DNA from: Myrica gale
Taxonomy: Eukaryota; Streptophyta; Magnoliopsida; Fagales; Myricaceae
Length of the DNA: 64,000 nucleotides
Direction: 5' to 3'
Assembly (NCBI GenBank): GCA_963930655.1
Contig: OZ005612.1
Location: 5,585,001 to 5,649,000, forward strand
The notes under the pieces are model-generated. The model was not told where the DNA came from and made no database searches. It saw nothing but the letters and a program-made list of their open reading frames with translations. Shown in pieces: positions 49,001 to 61,867 of this stretch. The position numbers and the translations under genes are program-made. Each line of letters begins with the position of its first letter. Within the stretch, counting starts at the first letter, position 1.

Positions 49001-52000
49001 CATCATATCCAAAAGATTTCCACTTGTCTTCCAAGCTATCAAGTACATCAGATATCTCCGCATACAAGGTTTCCATTTTACTGACAAGCTGCAGCCAAAG
49101 GGAGAAGGTTAATAAGATGGTGGCCCCCAAAACTTGCAAAGGGTACTTTATTTTTTCATATGCAGCATCAGGTTTCCTAGTAATGCAAATAGCAATTTCA
49201 GATTCTTAAAGCACCTTTGCTGCCTCTTTTCTCAGCCACTCATGTTGAACATGGCCATTGAAATCAAGCACTGATGGCGGTAAATGAACAGAAAGAATAT
49301 CAATGGGGGAGTACCGGAAGAATGCAACCATGCTCCCAAACCTGTTAAATGAATATTTTCAATTCTCAAATCACCAATTTTATATTCAGAGAATGAAAAG
49401 TGAACAGTGATTCCAAAGTTGAGAGGATATACCCATAGTAACGAAGACAGTCCTTTTGCAATGAATGACCACAGGGTGCGACACGATTAGCAGTTGCATG
49501 GTTTGAAAAGCTAAGTTCCAAGAACTTTCCAAAAGAAAGTCCCCAGGCAGCATCTGACATAACAACTCTGCGAGTTGCTGGTGGAACTCCATCTACATGG
49601 GCACACTTCAGGCACCGATGCCACATCCATATTTTGCCATCCCGTTCCCCAGGTAGCTTTATAGAGGGAAGGCATCTAACATTGATTGTAAGATTTCCCT
49701 GCTGATGGGTGTAACATAGGATGTGGGCCTCAGCTGGCTCTTTACATGAACGGCAGCAAGATGCCTGGCAGTGACAAGTACAATTACTAGTATCATTCCA
49801 ATTTACAGACGAGAATAAGGGGCAAAAACAGCTTAATAGTGTAGAAAAAGTAAAAGCGGGAAAGGCCAAAGAACCCCCAAAAGAGTTACCTGATCAAAAA
49901 GGTCATCATGAAGATATCTACCTAGAGGTTTATCAAAACATCCATAGAACTTTATGCGCAGCAGCCGAGAGCGTTCACACACGGTTCCTTTTAATACACA
50001 ATGGCTTGAAAAGGAAACCAATATGCTCTGGTGAGTATCAGTGGCTGAAAGGTATTCACTAGAGACTTCTTTTTCGTCCGCCCTTTCAGATTTTTTTGAT
50101 TCATTCATCTCCCCAGATTGCCTCTCCTCTTGGGCCACGGATTCATGCAGTTCTAACTGGGAAAGATTTCTATTTACAGAAGGGAGTGCAGAGGACCCTT
50201 TTAGTCCCATGCACTGTGTTAAAGAGCATGACTTCAAGCCCTCACTAGATGTTAAATCATCATAGCATGAATCAGTCTGTGCATTTCTGAACCCACAGTC
50301 CATGGAATCAGCGGACAGAGGATGAACATATACTGCTTCCAATCCTTCAAGGTCCAGATTGAGATCCACAATTTCTTCATCTGCAGCAGAGCCACCATCA
50401 GCCATTGCTTGGCAACTGGTTGAAGCAAGAGAATTGGGGGCTATGGAAATAACAGGATCTGTTGTTGTTCTCCCAGGTAGAGCAATTGACTGTTTCAGAG
50501 TCATCTTAGGCAGGCTAGCACCCTCATCAGCAAGAAAGGAAGTCTCAAGAGATAAATGATAGGCTGCAAACACTGCATATTGAACAACATCTTTAACTTT
50601 CTTTAGTTCTTCACGACATGCGCCCTTGAGCAAGACCTACAAGCGTACCACAACAATCTGATCAGAGACAAAATGAAATCTTTCGCTAAAACAGCCTACA
50701 TAGATGCCAAAACAAGTTACCAACTGGAAATAATGGCAGATAATCTGAATTTCATCTAAATAGAAAACGTTACCGTGCATCCCAAACGCCTTGGACAACC
50801 TTCAAAATACATTAAGGTTTTAGATGGTTTTTTGTGGAACTGATTTGGGGTCTCATGTTCTTCAGCTACTCGTTCTAACCGAAAGAGTTCACAATGTCCC
50901 ATCCGTGCCATAGAAATACTATCAATTGATGGTGTAATCACAGCACTGGTGCACCGTGCTACACGCTCTAGTAACGGCATCTTAACATTCAGTACTAGTG
51001 AGATTTCCTTGGCGAGTAGATATTCTTGGGCATATGAAGACACGCTTTTTTCTACGAGCAGAACATTTGGTCGAAGAGCCTCGATCTTCGAAATGATCAT
51101 CTTGAGATGATCATTTTCCTGTCCAATAAACAAAGCTCAGAAGTTTGTCCCCAAAGCTTTCTACTACACTGAATATATTAAAAGATCAGTAATTGAAAAG
51201 AGAACCTGATGTAGTAATGTGTCAAAAGATGCCAACTGGTTAGGAACTTTCTGATACTCAAGTGATCCTCCTAAAAGAAGTAATCTAGGATTTCTGTATT
51301 GTGAGGTCATGCGCTTGTGCTTTATATTCTTGGTACAAACTACTCCCTTTATAAGGGTGCTGCAGAAACAAAACGGACAACGTAAATGACATAACCGCAT
51401 GAGATAGTATCTGAACTTAAAAAAACAGTCTGTAACACCTCATACCTCTCACTTGGGCTTCCCGATGCTATACATTTAACCTTCACATAAGCACCAGGAT
51501 CCATGCTGCCTCCTCTGCTAGTGTCGGGTTTAACATAATTTGCTGCTTGCCATGCTATTGAAGTAACTATGTCAAGCCAGTCCTCCACACCATTCTCTTT
51601 GCCGGCTTTAATACCCTCCCCCTGTAGGAGCTGTGACACAAGAGCCCTAAAATGCCCCTGTACCACAGTTCTAAGTGGTTCCTTATTACCCTCATTTGGT
51701 GCCTCCTTTGCTGGAAATATACTAGAAAGGCTGCTACTGGATGAGAACATTGCACCTGAGTCCCCAATATCATCATCTTCATCATCATATGAAAAGAAAC
51801 TACTCTCCACCTCATCATTTTCATTATCAGGCGGTGGGGGAAACCAGATATGACCACTGTTTTCAAAATCCAACGGCCTTTGAGGCGTCTCATACTGGTT
51901 CCTAAAAATTGACAAGTCATCCGAGCAATCATCATTGTTATCTGGATCCTCAGAACCTAAATCAGGCTTTACCAAAACAGCCATGGATTCTTGATTAAAG

Positions 52001-53288
52001 GGCACATCATTCTGAGAAACAGGGCTTCCATCTTGCCCCTCCTGTACAGGATGCCCATCTCTATTAGAAGTAAAATAAATCCAAGAGGGGCTATCTGATG
52101 GACTTGATCCCACTGACCTAAAACTGTAAAACTCACGTCTAGCACTAAGACTACTTGACTCTATGTCCGAGTTGTCATGACAGTATTCACTTGATGGGCT
52201 GAAAAATTGCTTCCCAGAATCCTCCGCCTCATCTTCATCACTCCTACATTAGTAAATATGATTTACTGACACGTTAACAGATGGACTACGAGAAACGGGA
52301 AGAAAAAAATAAATAGAAGAAACAAAGCAAGAGAACAATTAAATTATACAAGATTATGGATTGTTTTGTGCATACAAGACATGCACAAGACAATCAAATC
52401 CAAACTTTGAGTTTAGAAACATCCACACACTACTTGGTCATACAACAGAACTTTCAACAAAATAATACAAGAAGCTAAAGTTGAGGGTACTTAGCAGATA
52501 CGATCATCGTTATTGGTACCAAGGTATGAAGCAAAAAACAAAAAGTGACTTTACTGACTGTGAACCGTCAAAAAATTAGTTTAGCCCTAGGCAACTTGTT
52601 GATGCTTTGAAGTCCAATAGATGTGAGAATCTAACAACCCTTACTTTCATCTAAGTAAATAAAATTTCAGAAGTGCAGAAAACCCTATATATAGATTACC
52701 TGCAGGGCGAGGGACGAATAGATACAGGAGATGGGTGACCACTAAAAGAGGTAATGCTCCTGCTGGTCATTGCATGAGGAGAATACTCATATTCTCTGGT
52801 TTCAAGATAGCGGGCAAGGTGATTAGTCTGAATCAATTCAGTATTCAAGGAACAACCAATTCCTTCGCCACCAAAACAAGGTGGTGATGGTGGTTCAGGG
52901 GTTTCACAGGGGCTTTCTTGGGGAGAGGCAGAAGGATGTACTTTCTCACTAGACTTCCTCCCACCTTCACGCCTTACAGCATCGGAACAGAACTTGCAGG
53001 ACTTAATAGTGCGCCCACCACCCTCAGCCTTGGTCTTCCCATTATCTAATTTGACAACCAAAACATCATAGCCCCGAATACAGTTTCCACACAACCATCT
53101 GCCACAGCTTTGGCAATGATATCGATGAGGACTATCAGCAAGGTTCATATTACACTGGCAATACATTTTACAACCGGTACCAGACATTTCAAATTCCCCG
53201 GATAAAACACAGTCGATCAAGCTACACAAGAAATCCAAGATCTAACTTTCTCTATTAGATCTAGTAGTGAACTATCAGGTACGCCCAT
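46047..53288 (-). CDS. FAB1: 1-phosphatidylinositol-3-phosphate 5-kinase, FAB1C/D type (apparent N-terminal frameshift)
   Basis: Eleven coding exons on the minus strand: 53288-52700, 52243-51446, 51359-51206, 51118-50774, 50636-49890, 49764-49433, 49341-49215, 49088-48924, 48781-47267, 47133-46867, 46301-46047. All have GT-AG introns and consistent phases. Order: a degenerate FYVE-like zinc region ([27 protein letters not shown]), a FAB1C-like acidic linker ([20 protein letters not shown]), a TCP-1/CCT-like domain ([19 protein letters not shown]), a Cys-rich region ([26 protein letters not shown]), and a C-terminal kinase core ([53 protein letters not shown]). It should make PI(3,5)P2 on endosomes and vacuole. 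The conserved start [20 protein letters not shown] (53288) runs into a TGA at 53219-53217. The rest is in a frame one base off, so initiation may have moved to ATG 53187 (1,730 residues). Confidence 0.92.
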
Positions 53289-55375
53289 AGACTGCAATGA
53301 CCCAATGAGAATTGTATAACTCCTCTTCTTTCTTCTTTTTACTACTAAATTTCTTAAATTTTTCAAAAAAAATAAAAATAAACTGATGAAACGAAAGACC
53401 TCAACCTCGGAACTCACTAATCCAAATATTTTGGTATAAAAACTATCCCCCCCCCCAAAAAAAAAAGAAGAGGAAATTTAACAAAAGTAAATATTTGAGT
53501 AAACCCCACAAAAAAAAATGGTGGGTGATCCGGAAGTGTTTTCTCGAGACTTTTTATACCTTACTACTGACTCTGACTTTTCTTTTCTTTTCTTTCTTGT
53601 CCTTTTTTCTCCCTTTTTCGATCTTCCGAAATGGAAGTAAAACTAGAAGCAAGGCTTAAATCCTCCGAGAATCAGAAAATAAACCACCGGAGGAGGAAAT
53701 CCACAAAAAGTACAACCAAGAACCCCTAATCTGATAGTATTATTTACAACAACATCAAAGAACATGACTTCCTTCTGATTAAATCAGCAACACATGACAG
53801 ACGAGGAAACCAGAACCAGAAGAAGCAAACACCGTAGATAATCCCCAAGAGCTAACCGATTCCGGAGTCGTCAAGAATGCATCCGGTGACCGATTCGAGC
53901 ATCACAACAGTGACACGTTCCAGTAATACCCCACAACCATCAAGAACGACACCTACTGGCACACATCAGAAAAACCAAAAGCAGAAAGCAGAAGAAGAAC
54001 GAGTAGTAGAAGAAGAAGAAGAATCAAATACTGGGGAGAATGAGAATCAAAAGAAGGAAAAGATCGAGTACGGAGAAGGTTCCGTTTCCACCGGGGGAAA
54101 CGGCTCGCATCTCGATAGAAAATGTTAACAAAGCTTCTTCCTTCCCGTTGTTACTCCCCAATACCATCTCTTGCTGCTTTCCTCTCTTTCCACTTTCTCT
54201 TACTTTCCCTCTCCTCCGCCTCCTCCACCTTACTAATAAAAAAAATACAGAACTAATTTTCAAAAAGCACTTCACTTTCTCTCTCTCTCTATTCCCCCTC
54301 TTTGTTTAATGCAGTTGAGTAGATGATGATTCTTCTCTTCCTCCCCCCTTCTCTGATTTTCTAATAAGCTTTTAGTTTATTAGCCATTAATTAACTATCA
54401 CGTTGATTGGTCAGCATGATGCTTAATTAGCGTTTTACAAACCTGCTTAGTTTTAAACTCCTTTTATTATTTTTTAATAATTTTATTTTATTTTCCTTGT
54501 CTGACACTCTATTCTTTCTTCAAACTCTCTCCATCTCTCTGCGTTTAGTAGGCTGATGTATGAAGGAAGATACAGAGAAACGTTTTTGAAAAAGTAATGG
54601 CAGCTCAGTCAGCACTAATGCCGTATTGATTTTGCGTGGCGAATTGTGAGGGCGCATTTTGGTGTGATGCATGACTTCGTGTTTCACCACGCTTGGTTGA
54701 GGTGTGTGTCACGCACGCTCCCACCCCCCGTTGACACTTGACAACATCTACTCATCTAGAACGCCGTCTTTCCGGGGGCGTCGGGTTACCGGGTTTGATT
54801 TACTACCCGAATTAACCGTGTGCGGTCTTCGGAACTTCTATTTTATAGATATTGATATATGTTTTTGTATTTTTATTTTTTTAAAAATAGTGTAGATTCT
54901 TTTGAGATCGGTGAAAAGTGTATTAAAATTTGTTGGAATTTGTATAAAATTATTGGAATTAGTGAAAACATATTAAAATTGATGAAAAAGTGAATAAAAA
55001 AAATTTTGAAAAATTTTGAAATATAAAACAAATATCTTCCTTTTCTAATGCCCACAACGCTCACAAAAAGGAAGAATAGAAAGTTTCGCGCATCCTTCAG
55101 GAATTGGGAAGTTGTTAAAATCCCTCCTCTTGCCCATTAATGTTTACAATCTCACTACATCCGCATTGTCCAACATTATTTGTGAGTCTTCTATTTTCGG
55201 GATATTTATTACATTTCAAGGATTCAGATTGTATGTGTAATTTGGAAAAAGAAAAACAAAATAAACTTTAATATAAGATTTATACCGCAAGAAATTTAAT
55301 AAAAGCATCATACGAAAATCATAGGAAAATAGTAATATCCTTTGATTGCATGCTATATGGGAAGTATATGTTATA
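53289..55375. other. FAB1 upstream region
   Basis: Probable promoter and leader of the minus-strand FAB1 gene, with purine/pyrimidine-rich tracts at 53570-53620 and 54120-54310. AT-rich spacer follows. A fragment at about 54900-55030 shares phrases (TTGGAATTTGTATAAAATTATTGG) with the fold-back MITE family of 9.2-9.9 kb. Confidence 0.45.
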
Positions 55376-55906
55376 CGCTGAAATATTACGTGTGTCTTTG
55401 TGGTCTAGACTTTTCTTGAATATGCATTTAAAGTTCATTTTATTTTCCCGCTATCCATGTGGTCATATATATTTCCCAAAAATGCCCTTTCGTCCATAAT
55501 AACGGAATTTGTTGAGCTGTCAAAAAACAGGGCACGTGTCTAATTTGCTGACTTGGCTAATGTCCCTGTGGTTTCCTTACAATCCACGCTGTCAAAAAAA
55601 TTTAATGGAGAAAATGCCCCTGCCACGTCATTGACAAAAAATCATAAACACAATCAAACCCCAAACCCATTTTTCCGCGTGCTCAGTGGACGTCACAGCA
55701 TCGCGAATTACATTTTCCAAGAAGATCTTCAAGACTCCTCGGGACTCTTTGTAGATCAGGCTACTGATATGCTTCGACTGATTTGGGGAATCGTCTGTGG
55801 CTTGACGGAAAATTGGATTTGGGGCAAGATCTATGGTTCCTGGATTTGAAGAAATAAGTGGGAGCTGACCTGGTTCGACTGATTTGGGAAGAGCTCCAAG
55901 GGGACT

Positions 55907-56549
55907 GATACAGGGGGATCCGACCCAGATGATGCAGAGCTGTTAGATCGCTCATTGATGGCACTGAATTACTTGGAGCGGGAGGATCAGCTCAAAATTG
56001 GCAAGAAATCATGATTTAGCCTAATTGGGGCAGTTTTCGTGCACGTGTCGGTATTTTGGCCATAACTTTGGCTACAGGTGTCTGATTCGCGCCCGTGACC
56101 CCAATTCGGAAAGCTCTTTTCGGCGCGCACGTCACAGCCACCCAGCTATGCTCGGTGCACCTCGTTTCGAGCTCCAAATCTTCTGATTTCCTTTTAAAAT
56201 ATCTATTTTTAGTTAATTTTTGTTATTTATGGTAATTTCCTTTTTGTCGATTAGAAAATAATTCTGAACCCGATTTGGGCCAGATTTTTGGCAATCACTT
56301 TAATTCTTTCCGTATTTCGTTTTGGTAAGACTTTTAGGGTTTTGCTATTTTTGGCAAAATTCTATTAAGGTCAAATTTTCAGCTATTTTAACCCGGCTTG
56401 TGGGTTGTTTTGATTCATTCCTGATTATTACGAATTTTATTGAATCTAGAGTGTTTCTAAATTCTTTGGGGTCGAAATTCTCTCTTTCCCTTCTCGCAAA
56501 TTGCCTTTTGTTTTAGTCTACAGAATAATCTCTATTATGTTCGGCGTCA
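55907..56549 (+). repeat. 5' LTR of the gypsy element
   Basis: It starts TGATACAGGGGGATCC, ends TTCGGCGTCA, and matches 60855-61498 throughout. Its first 108 or so bases correspond to the end of the pol reading frame. Confidence 0.9.
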
Positions 56550-56551
56550 AT

Positions 56552-56563
56552 TGGTATCAGAGC
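56552..56563 (+). other. Primer-binding site (initiator Met-tRNA)
   Basis: TGGTATCAGAGC, two bases after the LTR, is the canonical plant site complementary to the 3' end of initiator methionine tRNA. Confidence 0.92.
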
Positions 56564-56604
56564 TCAAGTTTCTTCCTAAGGCAGTTTGTTTTCATCAGTA
56601 TTCG

Positions 56605-59600
56605 ATGGCTGGTGGTCGTGGTGGTCGTCGTGGGCAGGTTCCGAATGAGGAAGTCCCGCACTGTGATTGTAACGTTCGGGATGTTATGATTGAGGATTTG
56701 CAGAGGCAAGTGGCAGAGTTAACCTAGCGCCTGGCGGCGCATGAGATCGGTCATCATGATGTGGAAGATTCTGATACCGACAACTCCACCTTCGAAAACC
56801 CGTATCACAACCAACTCCGGGAGTACCGTGGTCGAGAGAACCGTTATGGAGATCTCGGCTTCAGAGTTGATTTGCCTGAGTTTTCTGGTACGTTACAAGC
56901 TGATTGTTTTATCGATTGGTTGAATGAAGTAGAACGGATTTTCGATTACAAAGAGGTCCCAGATGGTGTCAAAGTGAAACTGGTGGCCATCAAACTCAAA
57001 GGTAGAGCATCTGCGTGGTGGGAGCAGTTGAAACGTTCAAGAGACAGGCAGGGCAAGGCCAAGATCTCCGATTGGGAGAAGATGAAGAAGAAGTTGAAGA
57101 GCCACTTCCTTCCCTTTGGCTGTACTCAAACCCTGTTTCAGCGACTTCATTCGTTGAGGCAAGGGATGAAATCGGTGGAAGATTATACGGAGGAGTTCTA
57201 TCAGTTGGTCGCTCGGAATGATCTGAACGAGATAGATGAGCAGATGGTAGCGCGTTATTTGGGGGGCCTTCACTCGCTGTGGACGGTTTCTGAAGCCTAC
57301 CAGCGTGCTCTTGTTGCGAAGAAACAGCAAAATAGGAGACTCATCATCAAAAACGACCAAAGCAATAGGTCGGCTCGCCCTCAAGAATCCCGTCCTCCCC
57401 AGCAACCACCAAAGGGTAATCCTAACCCTACTATTAAGTGTTTTCGATGTGGTGAACAGGGGCACTTAACAACTCATTGCAGGAAGTCTGCCAATCAGAC
57501 GGGCAAGAATCTATTGCTTGAGGAAGGCATGGAGTACGAGACTGAGGAGGTTGGAGAGCCAGTGTATGATGAAGAATGAGAGGAGGATGTGCTGTATGGA
57601 GATGGCCATGAGACCCTGGTCATTCGTAAGAGCCTCCTGACTCCTAGAGGCGACTCCGAAGATGATTGGTTGAGAACCAATATCTTCCATACAACCTGCA
57701 CTGTGGCCGACAAAGTCTGCAAGATGATTATTGATAGCGGCAGTTGCGAGAACATAGTATCTGAAGACGCTGTCCAGAAGTTGCAGCTGAAGACAGATCG
57801 TCACCCCAAGCCATACAAACTGTCATGGCTGAATAAGGGCAGTGAGGTAACCGTAGATAGACGATGCCTAGTGTCTTTTTCTGTTGGCAAGAAATACTTT
57901 GATAATGCTTGGTGTAATGTGGTGTCTATGGATGCATGTCATATACTGTTAGGCAGACCTTGACAGTATAATCGGAGTGTGGTACATGATGGACGGAAAA
58001 ATACATATTCCCTTAGCATCAAAGGGAAAAAGATTGTGTTGGCACCTCGTCGGGAAGGACCCAATCCCACCCCGGTTGTCAATAATAACAATCTACTTTC
58101 TATGTCTAGGTTTTTAGTGGAGGTTGAGCGTGAGAATGTAGTCTTTGCTTTATTGCCTTGTGGAGATAGTACTGCAGGCGAAGTTCCAGAATTACCCACG
58201 GAGGTCCAGCAGCTGCTTTCGGGTTTCTCTGATTTGATGCCCGAAGACCTTCCTCCTGGATTACCGCCTATGAGAGATATTCAGCATCAGATTGACGTGA
58301 TCCCGGGCTCGAGTTTGCCCAACCGACCAGCATACCGCCTCAGCCCGAAGGAAGCAGAAGAGTTGCAGCGACAGGTGGTATAGTTGCTGGAGCGGGCTAT
58401 ATCCGTGAGAGCATGAGCCCATGTGTCGTTCCTGCCTTGTTGGTGCCGAAGAAAGATGGTTCCTGGCACATGTGTGTAGACAGCAGAGCCATCAACATGA
58501 TCACGGTGAAGTACAGATTTCCCATTCCCCGCCTGGAAGACATGCTAGATCAACTGTCCAGTTCTAAGGTCTTCTCCAAAATTGACCTTAAGAAGGTCTT
58601 CTCCAAAATTGACCTTAAGAGCGGATACCACCAGATCCGAATCAGGCCTGGAGATGAGTGGAAGACGGCGTTTAAGACGCAGCATGCGCTTTATGAATGG
58701 ATGGTCATGTCATTTGGACTGTCCAATGCCCCCAGCATGTTCATGAGGTTTATGCACCAGGTTTTACAGCCTTTCATGGGGAATTCGTGGTAGTCTACTT
58801 CGACGACATCCTTATCTATAGCCCTACATGGGCCTCACACTTTGATCACGTTCGTACTGTTTTTGAGATGCTTAGGACGGAGCGTCTGTTTGTTAACCAG
58901 AAGAAGTGTTCTTTCTTCACTACTTCTGTAACTTTTTTGGGTTTTGTTGTGTCTGTTGATGGTGTTCATGCAGATCAGTCGAAGATAGATGCAGTCTTGG
59001 AGTGGCCCCAGCCAAAAACCTTGCATGATGTCAGGAGTTTCCATGGGTTGACATCCTTCTATCGCCGCTTAATCAGGAATTTCAGCACCCTGATTGCTCC
59101 TATCACAGAGTGCCTAAAGGGACAAGATTTTCACTGGTCTGGGGAGGCAGAAACCAGTTTTCAACTGGTCAAGCAGAAGATGACAGAGGCACCGGTATTA
59201 GCACTCCCTGATTTTGACAAAGTGTTTGAGCTGAATTGTGATGCATCTGGAGTTGGCATTCGTGGTGTTTTAAGTCAGGAAGGGCGACCCATAGCTTTTT
59301 TCAGTGAGAAGCTATTCGAATCCAAGAAGAACTACTCCACCTACGACTTGGAGTTCTACGCCATCATTCAGTCCTTGAAGCATTGGCGTCACTACCTTGT
59401 GCAGAAGGAATTCATTCTCCTTACTGACCATGAAACCCTGAAGTACATCAATGGTCAACACAAGCTGAGCAGACGACATGCTAAGTGGGTGGCGTACTTA
59501 TAAGAGTTTACCTTTACCCTGAGGCACCTAGTAGGGAGCCTGAACCGTGTTGCAGATGCCCTTAGCCGTCGCTCTTTACTCCTCACCACCATGAGTACCA

Positions 59601-60963
59601 AAGTCACTAGATTCGAAGCTTTCACTGATTTGTATGCCACAGATCCGTCCTTTGGGAAGATCATTCAGGAGGTAACCTCTGGTCATCACCATGATTTTCT
59701 TTTGCATAATGAGTATTTGTTTCGTGGGCTACAATTGTGCATTCCAGATTGTTCACTAAGGCAGCAGATTATTAGTGAACTTCATAATGAGGGTCACTTC
59801 GAGCGAGACAAGACGTTGACCCTTATTGCTTCTGATTACTATTGGCCCAAATTGACCAGCGACGTGGCTCACTTTGTGGAGCGTTGTTTTGTATGCCAAA
59901 GGTCCAAGGGCGTCCTCACTAATGCAGGCCTTTACACCCCCTTACCGGTTCCCGAAGCTCCGTGGGTCGATGTCAGCATGGACTTCGTATTGGGCTTACC
60001 CCGTACCCAACGGGCCTGTGATTCTATTTTTGGTGTGGTTGACAGGTTTTCCAAGATAGCCCACTTTGTAGCTTGCAGGAAAACTATGGATGCTGTCCGG
60101 ATAGCCCATCTTTACTTCAAGGAGATTGTTCGTCTCCATGGTGTTCCTCACTCCATCACTTCAGATGAGACACCAAGTTCATCAGCAACATTTGGAGGAG
60201 CTTATGGGGAAAGTTGGGAACGAAGTTGAATTTCAGCAGCGCTTATCATTCCCAGATGGACGGTCAGACCGAAGTGGTGAACCGGAGTCTAGGCAATCTG
60301 TTGCGGTGTTTGGCAGGCACTAAGCCCAAGCAGTTAGATTTAGCATTACCTGAAGCAGAATTTGCTTACAACAAGTCAACGAGCCGGACCACCAGGCTGA
60401 GCCCTTTTGAGATTGTCTATGGTCCGAATCCATCTGGCGTACTGGATTTAACTCTCATTCCACGTGTGGGCTGTTTACATCCTAGGGCCGATGAGTTGGC
60501 CCAACATCTCCGTGACATCCATGAGCAGGTAAAATTGGCCATTCACGAGAGCAACGCCAAATACAAAGCTCGGGCGGACAGTCATCGTCGTCAGGTACTT
60601 TTTGACGTTGGTGATTTTGTTTGGGCCGTATTAACTCGTGATCGTTTCCCTGTGAGCGAGTATAATAAGCTTAAGGAGCGGAAGATTGGACTATGTGAGA
60701 TACTGCAGAAGCTCAATGACAACGCTTACAGGTTGCGTCTCCCTAGTCACTTAAAGACCTCTGATTTCTCTAATGTGAAACACTTGAGCCCTTGCTCTGT
60801 GGATTCTGGTACTGATGTGAACTCGAGGACGAGTTCTTTCCAACCCGGGGAGACTGATGCAAGGGGATCCGACCCAGATGATGCAGAGCTGTCAGATTGC
60901 TCATTGATGGTGCTGAATTACCTGGAGCGGGAGGATCAGCGCAAAATTGGCAAGAAATCGTGA
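56605..60963 (+). pseudogene. Gypsy gag-pol, interrupted by stops and frameshifts
   Basis: ATG at 56605 opens gag (retrotrans_gag region WLNEVERIFDYKEVPD, AWWEQLKRSR; CCHC knuckle CFRCGEQGHLTTHC near 57441). Then come protease (IIDSGSCENIVSED near 57727), reverse transcriptase ([20 protein letters not shown] near 58438; VYFDDILIYSP near 58794), RNase H (FELNCDASGVGIRGVL; LTDHETLKYING), and integrase with an HHCC finger (ERCFVCQRSKG) and core (SMDFVLGLPRT, AYHSQMDGQTE). In-frame stops are at 56725, 57577, 57961 and 58381. Frame changes fall near 58400, 58750-58800 and 60190-60215. The pol frame ends at 60961-60963, inside the 3' LTR. The polyprotein cannot be made as one piece. Confidence 0.93.
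58566..58619 (+). repeat. Perfect 27-bp tandem duplication in the reverse transcriptase
   Basis: 58566-58592 and 58593-58619 are identical, duplicating nine residues (KVFSKIDLK) in frame at the start of the RT palm, just before SGYHQIR. Confidence 0.95.
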
Positions 60964-61498
60964 TTTAGCCTAATTGTGGCAGTTTCCGTGCACGTGTCGG
61001 TATTTTGGCCATAACTTTGGCTACAGGTGTCCGATTCGCGCCCGTGAACCCAATTCAGAAAGCTCTTTTCAGCGCGCACGTCAAAGCCACCCAGCTACGC
61101 TCGGTGCACCTCGTTTAGAGCTCCAAATTCGCTGATTTCCTTTTCAAATATCTATTTTTAGTTCATTTTTGCTATTTATGGTAATTTTCTTTTTGTCGAT
61201 TAGGAAATAATTCTGAACCCGATTTGGGCCAGATTTTTGGCAATCACTTTAATTCTTTTCGTATTTTGTTTTGGTAAGACTTTTAGGGCTTTGCTATTTT
61301 TGGCAAAATTCTATTAACGTCGAATTTTCAGCTATTTTAAACCGGCTTGTGGGTTATTTTGATTCATTCCTGATTATTACGAATTTTATTGAATCCAGAG
61401 TGTTTTTGAATTCTTTGGGGTCGAAATTCTCTCTTTCCCTTCTCGCAAATTGTCTTTTGTTTTAGCCTACAGAATAATCTCTATTTTGTTCGGCGTCA
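60855..61498 (+). repeat. 3' LTR of the gypsy element
   Basis: It starts TGATGCAAGGGGATCC after a GGGGAGAC purine tract and ends TTCGGCGTCA. The last codons of pol and its TGA (60961-60963) lie within it. Confidence 0.9.
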
Positions 61499-61867
61499 GG
61501 TACATTCGACTAATTTGGGGAACACGTCCATGAGGGCCTTGATGGTTGTATTTATTGTTTAAATGATGTGGCAAAGGCATTTTCGGCATGAAAAATTTGT
61601 TGACAACGTAAATTGTACGGAAACCATAGGGACATTAGCTCATTCAACGCATTGGACACGTGCCTTGTTTCTATTGGCGATGAGTGGATATTTTTTACTG
61701 CTCAGCAAATTCTGTTAGTTTGTAAACGGATTATGAACATAGGTGCATTTTTGGAAAATGTATGTGACCACAGGGATAGCGGGAAAACAAAATGAACCCT
61801 AAAAGTATATTCAAGAAAAGTCTATACCACACAGGCACACGTAATATTTTAGCCTATATTCTATATT

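Larger units (their letters stand above)
55907..61498 (+). mobile_element. Ty3/gypsy retrotransposon, full length but mutated
   Basis: Two LTRs (55907-56549 and 60855-61498) enclose a primer-binding site, gag and pol in the order protease, reverse transcriptase, RNase H, integrase, which defines Ty3/gypsy. The flanks GGGAC and GGTAC match 4 of 5. It is inserted within the MULE, so it is younger than that element. Mismatches between the LTRs (about a dozen in the first 140 bases by eye) show it is not very recent. No chromodomain is evident. Confidence 0.93.
55376..61854. mobile_element. Non-autonomous Mutator-like element (MULE), split by a gypsy insertion
   Basis: The left arm (55376 to about 55655, starting CGCTGAAATATTACGTGTG) and right arm (about 61545-61854, ending CACACGTAATATTTTAGCC) are long inverted repeats of nearly 300 bp. 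Shared blocks include AGACTTTTCTTGAATAT, TTTTCCCGCTATCC, GGCACGTGTC and GCTAATGTCCCT. Long terminal inverted repeats are typical of MULEs. The flanks TATATGTTATA and TATATTCTATA match 9 of 11, fitting a 9-11 bp duplication. Without the gypsy insertion the element is about 0.9 kb and non-coding. Confidence 0.8.
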
